Shown here: piece after piece, positions 56,629 to 64,000 of the stretch
Numbering within the stretch: the stretch's first letter is position 1
Layout of the letters: the number at the start of each line of letters is the position of its first letter
Origin: Psychrobacter immobilis
GTDB taxonomy: Bacteria > Pseudomonadota > Gammaproteobacteria > Pseudomonadales > Moraxellaceae
NCBI RefSeq assembly: GCF_904846285.1
Contig: NZ_CAJHAD010000001.1
Span: forward strand, 1 to 64,000
Direction of reading: 5' to 3'
DNA: 64,000 bases
Position numbers and translations under genes: made by a program
Notes under the pieces: generated by a model
Database searches by the model: none
What the model was told of the DNA's origin: nothing
Seen by the model: the letters and a program-made list of their open reading frames with translations, nothing else

Positions 56629-57417
56629 ATGAATTCAACTGATACCAAATATACTAACTATACGATATTTGAAGAACTGAATTATTATGTCAACTTTTAT
56701 GAGTCTTTGTCGAATTCTGTTATGAGCTTTGCAACTAAAGGTACAACAGCAGTTGTTAATATGGATACCTATGTCTATATGTCGATGAGAGGTACTCTAG
56801 AGTCTATAAATTTAGTTTTAAAAAATGGTAATTTAAATGATGCCTATGCATTATTAAGGAAGTATTATGATTCAGTCATGATTAATGCATATACAAACTT
56901 ATATATCAATCAAAACTCAGGAATAGCAGATTTTTATGTTACTGAAATCAATAATTGGCTTCATGGAAAAAAACCGTTACCAAGAATGTCTAAGATGGCA
57001 AAATATCTAAATAACTCTTCATCTTTATCCAAGCTTAATAAGTTAATTGATTTAGACAGGCGCTATGAAGGTATTCGAGATCGTTGTAATGACAATATGC
57101 ACTACAATTTTTTTGCTTTGATACTGCTCAACGATGGCAGGGTATATTTGAAAGAGCGTTTTCAGAATCTTGAGCAGTTACGAAACGATATTCGAGATGT
57201 GTTTATACTTAATATTTCATACATTTTGACGATTAATGAACACTATATGGTGTCTTCTGATTATTTAGACCATCTGAACCTTGGTATGTCGCCACCTGAA
57301 AGTAGCCAATACTGGGTAGCTCCATTCATTCAGGAAATGGCAAATAAAGTCCTTCTAAAAGAACGTCCAGATATCTTAGAACTTCTGAAAAGATCAACAA
57401 ATATGGAACTTTCTTAA
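56629..57417 (+). CDS. AT-rich orphan gene, HEPN-like motif
   Basis: A 262-residue helical protein with no signal peptide. I recognise no named family. The gene is far richer in A and T than those beside it, and uses many ATA, TTA and AAT codons, suggesting acquisition. Residues 152-158 (RCNDNMH) fit the R-X4-6-H motif of HEPN-fold RNases, and the long helices before (LRKYYDSVMINAYTNLY) fit a HEPN-like bundle. A defence or toxin role is inference. No adjacent nucleotidyltransferase or antitoxin gene is seen. Confidence 0.65.
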   Translation: MNSTDTKYTNYTIFEELNYYVNFYESLSNSVMSFATKGTTAVVNMDTYVYMSMRGTLESINLVLKNGNLNDAYALLRKYYDSVMINAYTNLYINQNSGIADFYVTEINNWLHGKKPLPRMSKMAKYLNNSSSLSKLNKLIDLDRRYEGIRDRCNDNMHYNFFALILLNDGRVYLKERFQNLEQLRNDIRDVFILNISYILTINEHYMVSSDYLDHLNLGMSPPESSQYWVAPFIQEMANKVLLKERPDILELLKRSTNMELS

Positions 57418-57449
57418 AAAAATTATTAATAATATATTTAAAAGTATTG

Positions 57450-57518
57450 TAGGGTGTGTCCCACGCACCTATTTTAAGAAATATGTATTTTATCGGTGAG
57501 CTAGCTAGGCGCACCCTA
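57450..57518. repeat. Short inverted-repeat element (MITE/REP-like)
   Basis: TAGGGTGTGTCC at 57450-57461 and AGGCGCACCCTA at 57507-57518 are imperfect inverted repeats (10 of 12). The inside has no open frame. It sits directly after the AT-rich orphan. Confidence 0.5.
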
Positions 57519-57536
57519 TAATTAAAGTAGATATAA

Positions 57537-57576
57537 AAAAAGACCTTATCACATAACGCGACAAGGTCTTTTTTTT
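57537..57576. terminator. Bidirectional terminator, repeat copy 3
   Basis: AAAGACCTTATC and GACAAGGTCTTT arms; A and T runs on both sides. It lies between the orphan gene and the converging porin gene. Confidence 0.87.
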
Positions 57577-57594
57577 ATCTAAATCTAAGATTTA

Positions 57595-58407
57595 TTAGAA
57601 TTTATAAAGCAAACCTAGCGTCGTTGTTGCATCCGTACGCGAATCTACCATTGGACTGTCATGTTGCTCATTGGCCAGATAGCTTAAACTTTGATTGGCA
57701 AATCCCGCCCAGCGCTCATTGAAATCATAGTTGGCACTGATATTGATATACGGATTCAAGCTTGAATTAGAGGTATAAGCCACAACGCCTGTTTTCGCTG
57801 ACTCTTGTTCAGTAACGCCATAATAATAGTTGTTATAGTCAGCATCATGATACTCAAAGCCAATGCTTGGATAGACCGTCAGCTTATCTTTAGTGATTTT
57901 GGCAAGGTAGGTCAAGCGCGCCGTATTACCACCACTATTATCTAAAACGTCAGTCGCGACTTGCAGGCGGAAGCCGCCAACAGGCGTACGACGTAGATAC
58001 GATAGACCGGCAGCGGCTGATGCTTTACGTTTATCTAGACCTTGCAGCGCGCCAGTTGCATCATCAGGGTCGAACTCACTGCCATCAAGCTGCACGTAAG
58101 CCGCTAGCTGATTGGTGCCATCATTGATGATATAAGCGCCAGCCTGCGCACCGCGTGCATAGATTCTGTTGTTATCATAAAACACACCCGGCAATACTTT
58201 TATCTCAGTGCTATCTTCCAAATCATAAGCTGATTTGACCGCCATGACGTTGACGCCGACGCTTAAAATTGCATCTTTATCAGTCGGTAAGTTGTTCTTA
58301 AAAAGTGCAGCATTAGAGAAGCTAGCGACACTAATTAGGGCGGTGGCGGTCAATGCGCTAAGGACAGTACGCGTTAACGATTGCGATAGTGCTGATGATT
58401 TAAACAT
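57595..58407 (-). CDS. MipA/OmpV-family outer-membrane protein
   Basis: A 270-residue outer-membrane barrel with a signal peptide ending near FSNAA (~33). Alternating strands, the YYYGVTEQES segment (~193-202) and the end TTLGLLYKF with terminal Phe match MipA/OmpV proteins. MipA in E. coli binds MltA and PBP1b; OmpV proteins are linked to osmotic or antibiotic response. Its exact role here is not shown. Confidence 0.88.
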   Translation of the reverse strand: MFKSSALSQSLTRTVLSALTATALISVASFSNAALFKNNLPTDKDAILSVGVNVMAVKSAYDLEDSTEIKVLPGVFYDNNRIYARGAQAGAYIINDGTNQLAAYVQLDGSEFDPDDATGALQGLDKRKASAAAGLSYLRRTPVGGFRLQVATDVLDNSGGNTARLTYLAKITKDKLTVYPSIGFEYHDADYNNYYYGVTEQESAKTGVVAYTSNSSLNPYINISANYDFNERWAGFANQSLSYLANEQHDSPMVDSRTDATTTLGLLYKF

Positions 58408-58483
58408 GGTTTGCTCTCATAAGTGGGTGGGATAAATGGTTAAAACAGAGTCGATAAATAGAATGATAAATAAGTCTGGCACT

Positions 58484-59470
58484 TTACTCAATGGCTGCTA
58501 ACACTTGTAGTATTTGCTGATGAATATCTTGCCACCACCATATAAAGCCAATACTAATCAGCAGCATGACCAGCCACGGTAGCAATTGCCAAATAAAGAT
58601 GGATTTGGTCGCTGTTTGTTGTTCGTTAGAGTTAGGGTGATTAAGGCTTGCTTGATTAGCATTCACATTTATAGGCAAGTTTACAGCAGAGTCATGATTA
58701 AAACTGCTGTTATTATCAAAATTACCATCATTATCAAAGCGAGGAGTGTCGGCAGAAAAGTCAGGGTCGCTGTTTACTGCAGAGTTGATATACGTCGTCT
58801 GATAAATGTCTCCATCTCGGCTAGGTGCATTCTGTAGCGTAGCAGCCAACCGCTGACGGTAAGCAATCACGAACGCCAATGCAATCACCAATCCCGTTAC
58901 TGCGCCGCCAATATGTCCGGCATTATCAATACCCGGTACGGCAAAGCCATATACTAAGTTTATGCCCATAATAATGATTAGGCTTTTAAGATTCAGCACT
59001 ATACCGTTGACCGAGATTTTAAACAGTGCGGCTATCAATAGCGCAGCACCGATACCCATGATGCCGCCAGACGCGCCCGCCGATAGTCCAGGTTGTCCAG
59101 TGCCATCTAAGATACCTTGCCACGTAATATGGTTGTTCAGTAGGTTGCCACCGATTGCCGCTAGTAAAAATAGTGCCAAAAACTTTGCTGAGCCAAACAT
59201 CGGCTCGGCAATTTGCCCAAAGAAATACATGGCAAAACCATTAAACAATAAATGCATCAGACCGATATGCAAAAAGGCACTACTTGCCAAGCGCCATGGT
59301 TCACTATCCATGGTATAAGGCAAAGCATTGGCGCCCCATTTTAGCAATTCTGCAGTCGATGGATTATTGGCATCGACGCCAGTCAGCACCTGCACTATAA
59401 ATAGCACGATAAAGCTTACTAATAGCAAAGTGGTGACGGGTGCTGTTTTTAATAATTGTTGAATGGTCAT
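58484..59470 (-). CDS. Rhomboid intramembrane serine protease
   Basis: A 328-residue rhomboid with six or seven helices. The catalytic Ser134 is in GASG and His186 in GHIGG; the HIGLMHLLFNGFAMYFFG segment matches L1-helix 2 of GlpG. A ~90-residue Asn/Asp-rich cytoplasmic segment (~205-290) separates the core from a last helix, and is not in GlpG. It cleaves membrane-protein helices; substrates unknown. Confidence 0.93.
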   Translation of the reverse strand: MTIQQLLKTAPVTTLLLVSFIVLFIVQVLTGVDANNPSTAELLKWGANALPYTMDSEPWRLASSAFLHIGLMHLLFNGFAMYFFGQIAEPMFGSAKFLALFLLAAIGGNLLNNHITWQGILDGTGQPGLSAGASGGIMGIGAALLIAALFKISVNGIVLNLKSLIIIMGINLVYGFAVPGIDNAGHIGGAVTGLVIALAFVIAYRQRLAATLQNAPSRDGDIYQTTYINSAVNSDPDFSADTPRFDNDGNFDNNSSFNHDSAVNLPINVNANQASLNHPNSNEQQTATKSIFIWQLLPWLVMLLISIGFIWWWQDIHQQILQVLAAIE

Positions 59471-59567
59471 AAAATCTAATTATCAATAAAAAATTATCAA
59501 TACAGTATAAAGGCTAGGGTTAGGGCGTGTCACCCATAAGCTGGTTATGAATATTTAATAAAGGCTG

Positions 59568-59620
59568 CCTTTTTAATAAGAACCAGTTTAATAAGAACCA
59601 GTTTTTAATAAGAATTAGTC
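59568..59620. repeat. Three ~15-base direct repeats at the 3' end of lldD
   Basis: TTTAATAAGAACCAG occurs twice in tandem, and a third degenerate copy covers the lldD stop codon. Noncoding except for the last copy. Confidence 0.7.
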
Positions 59621-60792
59621 TTAAGATTCTCATAAGTGCCTTTAACCAAAATATCATCGGTCACTTGATTGATATCGGTATGACCACAAAACGCCATACT
59701 GATATCGCATTCGTTATAAATAAGCTCTAGCGCACGGCGCACGCCATCTTCACCGTAAGCACCAAGCCCATATAAAAACGCGCGACCAATCATCGTACCA
59801 GTAGCGCCTACGGCTAGTGCTTTGAGCACATCTTGACCGGAGCGAATACCACTATCGAGCCAAATCTCGATATTGCTGTTTTCCGCTCGTACCGCTTGCA
59901 CGATATCAGCGAGCGCCGCAATGGAAGATAGTGCCCCATCGAGCTGACGGCCGCCATGGTTTGAGACGACCAACGCATCGGCACCGCTACGGGCAGCCAT
60001 GATGGCATCTTCAGGTTCCATAATACCTTTGATAATCAGCTTGCCGCCCCACATATCTTTAATACGCGCGACATCATCCCAACTCAGCGCAGGGTCAAAC
60101 TGTTCAGCCGTCCATGCCGATAGCGATGAGATATCATCGACGTTTTTGGCGTGACCAACGATATTGCCAAAGCTATGACGTTTGGTGCCGAGCATATTCA
60201 TGCACCATTGCGGCTTGGTCATGAGATTCAGTATATTGGCAATGGTGGGTTTCGGCGGCGCAGAAAGACCGTTTTTAATATCTTTATGGCGCTGTCCGAG
60301 CACTTGTAAATCCGCGGTTAAAATAAGCGCGGAACAATTGGCAGCCTTAGCACGGCGAATCAAGTTCGCCATAAATTCTTGGTCGCGCATCACATACAGC
60401 TGAAACCAAAACGGCGCACTGGTGTTTTCTGCCACATCTTCGATAGAGCAGATACTCATGGTCGAAAGCGAGAAAGGCACACCAAACTTTTCCGCTGCCC
60501 GTGCGGCGTGAATCTCGCCATCTGCCCACATCATACCGGTAAAGCCAGTAGGCGCGATAGCAACCGGCATTTTGACTTTTGAGCCTAGCATATCAGTGGT
60601 AAGCGAGCGCCCTTCCATATTGACCAATACCCGCTGGCGCAATTTAATAAGGTCAAAGTCAGTTTCATTATTACGATAAGTGGTCTCAGTCCATGAGCCT
60701 GAATCGACATAGTCATAAAACATCCGCGGTACTTTACGCTCGGCAACACAGCGCAAATCCTCAATTTCCGTTATTTTCTTTAAATCTTTCAT
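59605..60792 (-). CDS. lldD: FMN-dependent L-lactate dehydrogenase (LldD-like)
   Basis: A 395-residue FMN alpha-hydroxy-acid dehydrogenase, close in length to E. coli LldD (396). The active-site motif SNHGGRQLDGA is present, with the FWFQLYVMRD segment and LDSGIRSGQDVLKAL. It should oxidise L-lactate to pyruvate on the inner membrane face and reduce quinone. No lldP permease or lldR lies beside it, so a related 2-hydroxy acid is possible. GAGAAACCT precedes the ATG. Confidence 0.9.
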   Translation of the reverse strand: MKDLKKITEIEDLRCVAERKVPRMFYDYVDSGSWTETTYRNNETDFDLIKLRQRVLVNMEGRSLTTDMLGSKVKMPVAIAPTGFTGMMWADGEIHAARAAEKFGVPFSLSTMSICSIEDVAENTSAPFWFQLYVMRDQEFMANLIRRAKAANCSALILTADLQVLGQRHKDIKNGLSAPPKPTIANILNLMTKPQWCMNMLGTKRHSFGNIVGHAKNVDDISSLSAWTAEQFDPALSWDDVARIKDMWGGKLIIKGIMEPEDAIMAARSGADALVVSNHGGRQLDGALSSIAALADIVQAVRAENSNIEIWLDSGIRSGQDVLKALAVGATGTMIGRAFLYGLGAYGEDGVRRALELIYNECDISMAFCGHTDINQVTDDILVKGTYENLKTNSY

Positions 60793-60872
60793 AGGTTTCT
60801 CATTATTATGATTGTTTTATAATAGCTGTCTTATGCTGGCTGATTTATAAAGATAACTTTATCAAGACTGCT

Positions 60873-61187
60873 TTATGAAGCTAATAATTGCTGCAAATCT
60901 AGCACTGAAAACGGATAATTTAAACGTTTTGATGGCGTTAATATCACAGGAATCGTGGTGGCAAAATCCATCATAAGTGCCTCATCAAAATCAGCAATAT
61001 CAACATGCTGATAGCTTATCGGCTGCACCGCTTGAAATTGGGTGAGCAACTGCTCAGCGATGTCACAAAGATGGCAGCCAGTCGTCCCGAGTAGCCACCA
61101 TTTATCCTGATTTTCAGCCGTACCAAGATTGGTATTGGCGGCACTCATACGTGCCCGTAGCATTGCTATCGTAGTATCATTATCCAT
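60873..61187 (-). CDS. Glutaredoxin-like protein (DUF836)
   Basis: A 104-residue thioredoxin-fold protein with a CHLC motif (TTGCHLCDIAEQLL), VDIADFDEALM and the TTIPVIL cis-proline loop. The DUF836 group has this layout. I chose the ATG at 61187 since a longer start adds only polar residues, but the lead is uncertain. Substrate not known. Confidence 0.83.
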   Translation of the reverse strand: MDNDTTIAMLRARMSAANTNLGTAENQDKWWLLGTTGCHLCDIAEQLLTQFQAVQPISYQHVDIADFDEALMMDFATTIPVILTPSKRLNYPFSVLDLQQLLAS

Positions 61188-61471
61188 ATTCACGCTCTTG
61201 TTCTTATATCCGTTTATCGCATTTGTCGCCAAGTGCTTATCTTAAGTCTTTTAAGAAAAAGCATTCATATCACTTGGCAATATTTACATGATAAAGAAAT
61301 GGGGTAAATAATGACAGCGATTGTGAGATTAGGTAAGATGACCTGCTATTTATCATTGCGCATTATTAGCGCATTATTAGCGTCTTATTGATAGCTTGCA
61401 GTTTATAGTGAGTCGTTTATAGACAGCCGCTTTTTATATGACTATTTTTTAACCACTCGGATATCGCACGC

Positions 61472-62158
61472 ATGACAAGTTTTGGCAAATTTATCAAACG
61501 CTTATTATTGGCATTTATAGTGCTGGTGGTGGCATTCCATGTGTTGGTCGCAGGGTTACTGTTAATCTGGAAGACTCAGCCGATTAATAATAGTATGTTT
61601 ATGCTGACCCACCGTTTGACAGGCGGCACAGTCACGCAGACATGGGCGGAATATGACGCCATTGCCAAATCTGCCAAGCAAGCGGCGATTGTCAGTGAAG
61701 ATTCGACGTTTAGCCAACATAATGGCTTTGATATGAAGGGTATTAAGGCGGCGCAGAAAAAGAACGAAGAGACTGGGAAAATGTCAGCGGGCGGCTCAAC
61801 GATAACGCAGCAATTGGCCAAAAACCTATTTCTCACCTCGCATCGCTCTTATACCCGTAAAGCCGAAGAAGCTATTCTCACTATAATGATAGAAACCTTT
61901 TGGGATAAACAGCGTATTTTGACCGCTTATCTAAATGTCGCCGAGTTTGGCAATGGCATTTACGGTATCGATGCTGCAGCCCAGCATTATTTTGATAAAT
62001 CAGCAGCCAATCTAAACCGTGATGAATCCGCTTTACTCATCGCCATGCTGACCAATCCAAAATACTATGAAAGTCATCAAAGCGACAAACGCTTGCGTAA
62101 TAAGCAACGTATCATTAAAAAACGAATGAAGAATGCCGTTTTGCCGCAATCGGCTTAA
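61472..62158 (+). CDS. mtgA: Monofunctional peptidoglycan glycosyltransferase
   Basis: A 228-residue GT51 enzyme that polymerises lipid II glycan strands. One N-terminal helix (~12-32) anchors it. The catalytic Glu is in VSEDSTFSQHNGFD (~75), and GGSTITQQLAKNLFL (~107-121) and RKAEEAILTIMIE follow. No transpeptidase domain is present, as expected. Confidence 0.95.
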   Translation: MTSFGKFIKRLLLAFIVLVVAFHVLVAGLLLIWKTQPINNSMFMLTHRLTGGTVTQTWAEYDAIAKSAKQAAIVSEDSTFSQHNGFDMKGIKAAQKKNEETGKMSAGGSTITQQLAKNLFLTSHRSYTRKAEEAILTIMIETFWDKQRILTAYLNVAEFGNGIYGIDAAAQHYFDKSAANLNRDESALLIAMLTNPKYYESHQSDKRLRNKQRIIKKRMKNAVLPQSA

Positions 62159-62328
62159 ATTGCTCGCTTAAACTGTTAGTGATTTTAAATAGCAGTAAGC
62201 CTAATTGTGCTATGTTATAGGATATAGAATTAGCCTCTTTAAAAAAATTAGTATAAAAATTTCTTAAGCGGGTTTGAGTATAAAAATAAAAGATGATGGC
62301 GTATCGATAACGCTAAAGGAGTGGGAAA

Positions 62329-64000
62329 ATGGCAGAGATGGACAATAAGTATGAAGTTAATGACAGTATTGATATGAGTATAAAATCTGACAATGAAACA
62401 AGCCCAAACTTTATTGAAGTGAGTGACAATTCGACCGATAGTTTAACCGATAGTACGACTAACAGTTTAACTGAGAACCTAACTGAAATTGAGTGGCAAC
62501 GTTCAGAAGACGGCAGCTATTCGCCGAGCAGTTATATCAATCGCGATTTCTCTTTACTACAGTTTCATTTGCGGGTTTTAGCACAGGCGGCCAGTCCGCG
62601 CCATCCTTTATTAGAGCGGTTGTTTTTCTTAATCATTTTTTCCTCCAATATCGATGAGTTCTTTGAGATTCGCGTTGCCGGTATTATGCAAAAACTCAAT
62701 CTAGGCGATGTATCGACCAGTGTCCATGGTATGCGCCCCAGTGAGATTCTTAATGAAATATCAGCAATAACCCATGATGCCATCGATGAGCAATATCGCA
62801 TTCTCAATGAAGATATCCTGCCAGCACTTGCTAAAGAAGATATTCGTTATCTAAAACGTGATGAGCTAAATAGCGAGCAATCGGCATGGATGAAGCGCTA
62901 TTTTACTGAGCAAGTATCCCCAGTCTTAACTCCCATTAGCATTGACCCTGCGCATCCATTTCCGCGCTTGGTGAATAAAAGCTTAAACTTTATTGCTACC
63001 TTAGAAGGCAAAGATGCCTTTGGCCGCGATATCAATCTAGCGATTGTGCCAGCACCGCGCAGCTTGCCGCGCGTGATTCGTCTGCCTGATGAGCTGACGG
63101 GTGGTAAAGAGCACCATGTGATGCTGTCAGCCGTGATTCATGAACATATTGGTGAGCTATTCCCTGGCATGAATGTCACCGGCTGTCATCAGTTTAGATT
63201 GACACGCAACGCAGATTTAGACCTAGCAGACGATGTCGATGACATTGCCAAGGCCTTAGAAGGCGAGCTTGAAAACCGCCGCTTTGGTGATAAGGTGCGT
63301 TTAGAGGTCACCACTGACTGTCCGACGCCCATTAGTGATTATTTGCTTAATGAGTTTGAGCTGCATGACAATCAATTATACCGCGTCAATGGACCGGTGA
63401 ACCTAACGCGCCTATTGTTTGATTTTAATATTCCAGCGCTGCGTTATCAGCCGTTTACCCATGTCGTACCTAAGCCTTTTCGCCGTGAAGTCGATAAGCT
63501 CGATAAAGCAACCAGTATGTTTGCTGCGATGCGTAAAGGTGATGTCTTGGTTCATCATCCGTTTCATGCGTTTTCACCGATTATTAATTTATTATGGCAG
63601 GCGGCAAGCGACCCAAAAGTATTGGCCATTAAACAAACCTTATATCGTTCGGGTACCAATTCAGAAATCGTCAAAGCCCTAGCGGCAGCAGCGCGTCATG
63701 GTAAAGAGGTGACAGCGGTTATTGAATTACGCGCCCGCTTTGATGAAGCGTCTAATATCGCGGTTGCCAACTATCTACAAGAAGCAGGCGCAGTCGTGGT
63801 TTACGGCATTGTGGGCTACAAGACCCACGCCAAGCTGATGCTCATCGTGCGCCGTGAAGACGATAAGATTCGCCGTTATGTGCATTTAGGCACAGGGAAC
63901 TATCACGCTGCCAATGCCAAAGTTTATACCGATTACGGCTTATTCAGTGCTGACCCTGATATCTCAGAAGACGTGCATAAAATCTTTCAAGAACTGACGG
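62329..64000 (+). CDS. ppk1: Polyphosphate kinase 1, 5' part
   Basis: The first 557 codons; the gene runs off the window end. It makes polyphosphate from ATP. PPK domains begin at [16 protein letters not shown] (~67). The catalytic His of YKTHAKLML is residue 500, versus His435 in E. coli, so a ~65-residue Ser/Thr/Asp/Glu-rich lead has been added. AAAGGAG lies nine bases before the ATG. Confidence 0.95.
   Translation, partial: MAEMDNKYEVNDSIDMSIKSDNETSPNFIEVSDNSTDSLTDSTTNSLTENLTEIEWQRSEDGSYSPSSYINRDFSLLQFHLRVLAQAASPRHPLLERLFFLIIFSSNIDEFFEIRVAGIMQKLNLGDVSTSVHGMRPSEILNEISAITHDAIDEQYRILNEDILPALAKEDIRYLKRDELNSEQSAWMKRYFTEQVSPVLTPISIDPAHPFPRLVNKSLNFIATLEGKDAFGRDINLAIVPAPRSLPRVIRLPDELTGGKEHHVMLSAVIHEHIGELFPGMNVTGCHQFRLTRNADLDLADDVDDIAKALEGELENRRFGDKVRLEVTTDCPTPISDYLLNEFELHDNQLYRVNGPVNLTRLLFDFNIPALRYQPFTHVVPKPFRREVDKLDKATSMFAAMRKGDVLVHHPFHAFSPIINLLWQAASDPKVLAIKQTLYRSGTNSEIVKALAAAARHGKEVTAVIELRARFDEASNIAVANYLQEAGAVVVYGIVGYKTHAKLMLIVRREDDKIRRYVHLGTGNYHAANAKVYTDYGLFSADPDISEDVHKIFQELT

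Noticed and set aside
61350..61385. Repeated GCGCATTATTA before mtgA
   Set aside because: Only two short copies in AT-rich DNA; too little to call a repeat or operator.

Overview
The window looks like chromosome from a gamma-proteobacterium of the Moraxellaceae, most like Psychrobacter. This is inferred from the protein families and moderate-to-low GC; there is no rRNA gene to confirm it. I see no tRNA, rRNA, CRISPR array, complete insertion sequence or prophage. Most genes are ordinary housekeeping, nutrient-uptake or envelope genes, with a few accessory islands.

Layout. 1-2787: the 3' part of a trimeric autotransporter adhesin and a small BamE-like lipoprotein. 2992-3410: a broken PACE-type efflux gene. 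3571-7361: a DUF4031 gene, a LysR regulator divergent from a glutathione-dependent formaldehyde dehydrogenase, a DUF2164 gene and a FrnE-like DsbA-family protein. 7735-14031: a molybdenum aldehyde oxidoreductase operon (2Fe-2S, FAD and Mo subunits) with its XdhC-like and MocA-like cofactor genes. 14214-15507: HdeD-like protein and a methyltransferase. 15869-19324: an unusual minus-strand cluster: roadblock/LC7 protein, stand-alone PAS protein, cytosolic PhnD-like binding protein and two unrecognised proteins. 20022-25040: gdhA, a PepSY protein and a cystine-type ABC importer. 25421-27125: two AT-rich orphan genes. 27132-29625: trpR-trpE-trpG with a TrpR-type operator over its promoter.

30002-40822 is an iron-uptake island: TonB-dependent receptor, PepSY transmembrane protein, a four-gene siderophore ABC importer and tonB-exbB-exbD, with Fur-box-like sites before the receptor and in the importer/tonB divergent region. 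Receptor, inner-membrane importer and energy supply are thus together. 41093-48643: DUF2799 lipoprotein, topA, lipoprotein SodC and two tandem META-domain lipoproteins. 48772-53072: lon, with a heat-shock-type promoter candidate, and a Na+/H+ antiporter-family gene. 53177-55673: formyl-THF cyclo-ligase with a small coupled gene, and fumC. 56007-57576: a small accessory patch with an ACP-like lysozyme inhibitor candidate, an AT-rich orphan with a HEPN-like RX5H motif, a short inverted-repeat element and three near-identical terminators. 57595-64000: MipA/OmpV porin, rhomboid protease, an FMN lactate dehydrogenase, a glutaredoxin-like protein, mtgA and the 5' part of ppk1.

The strongest candidate for an undescribed system is the roadblock/PAS/binding-protein cluster (15869-19324). 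It resembles the regulatory half of an Mgl-type GTPase switch, but no GTPase is encoded nearby, and the last protein may hold a second, diverged roadblock-like domain.
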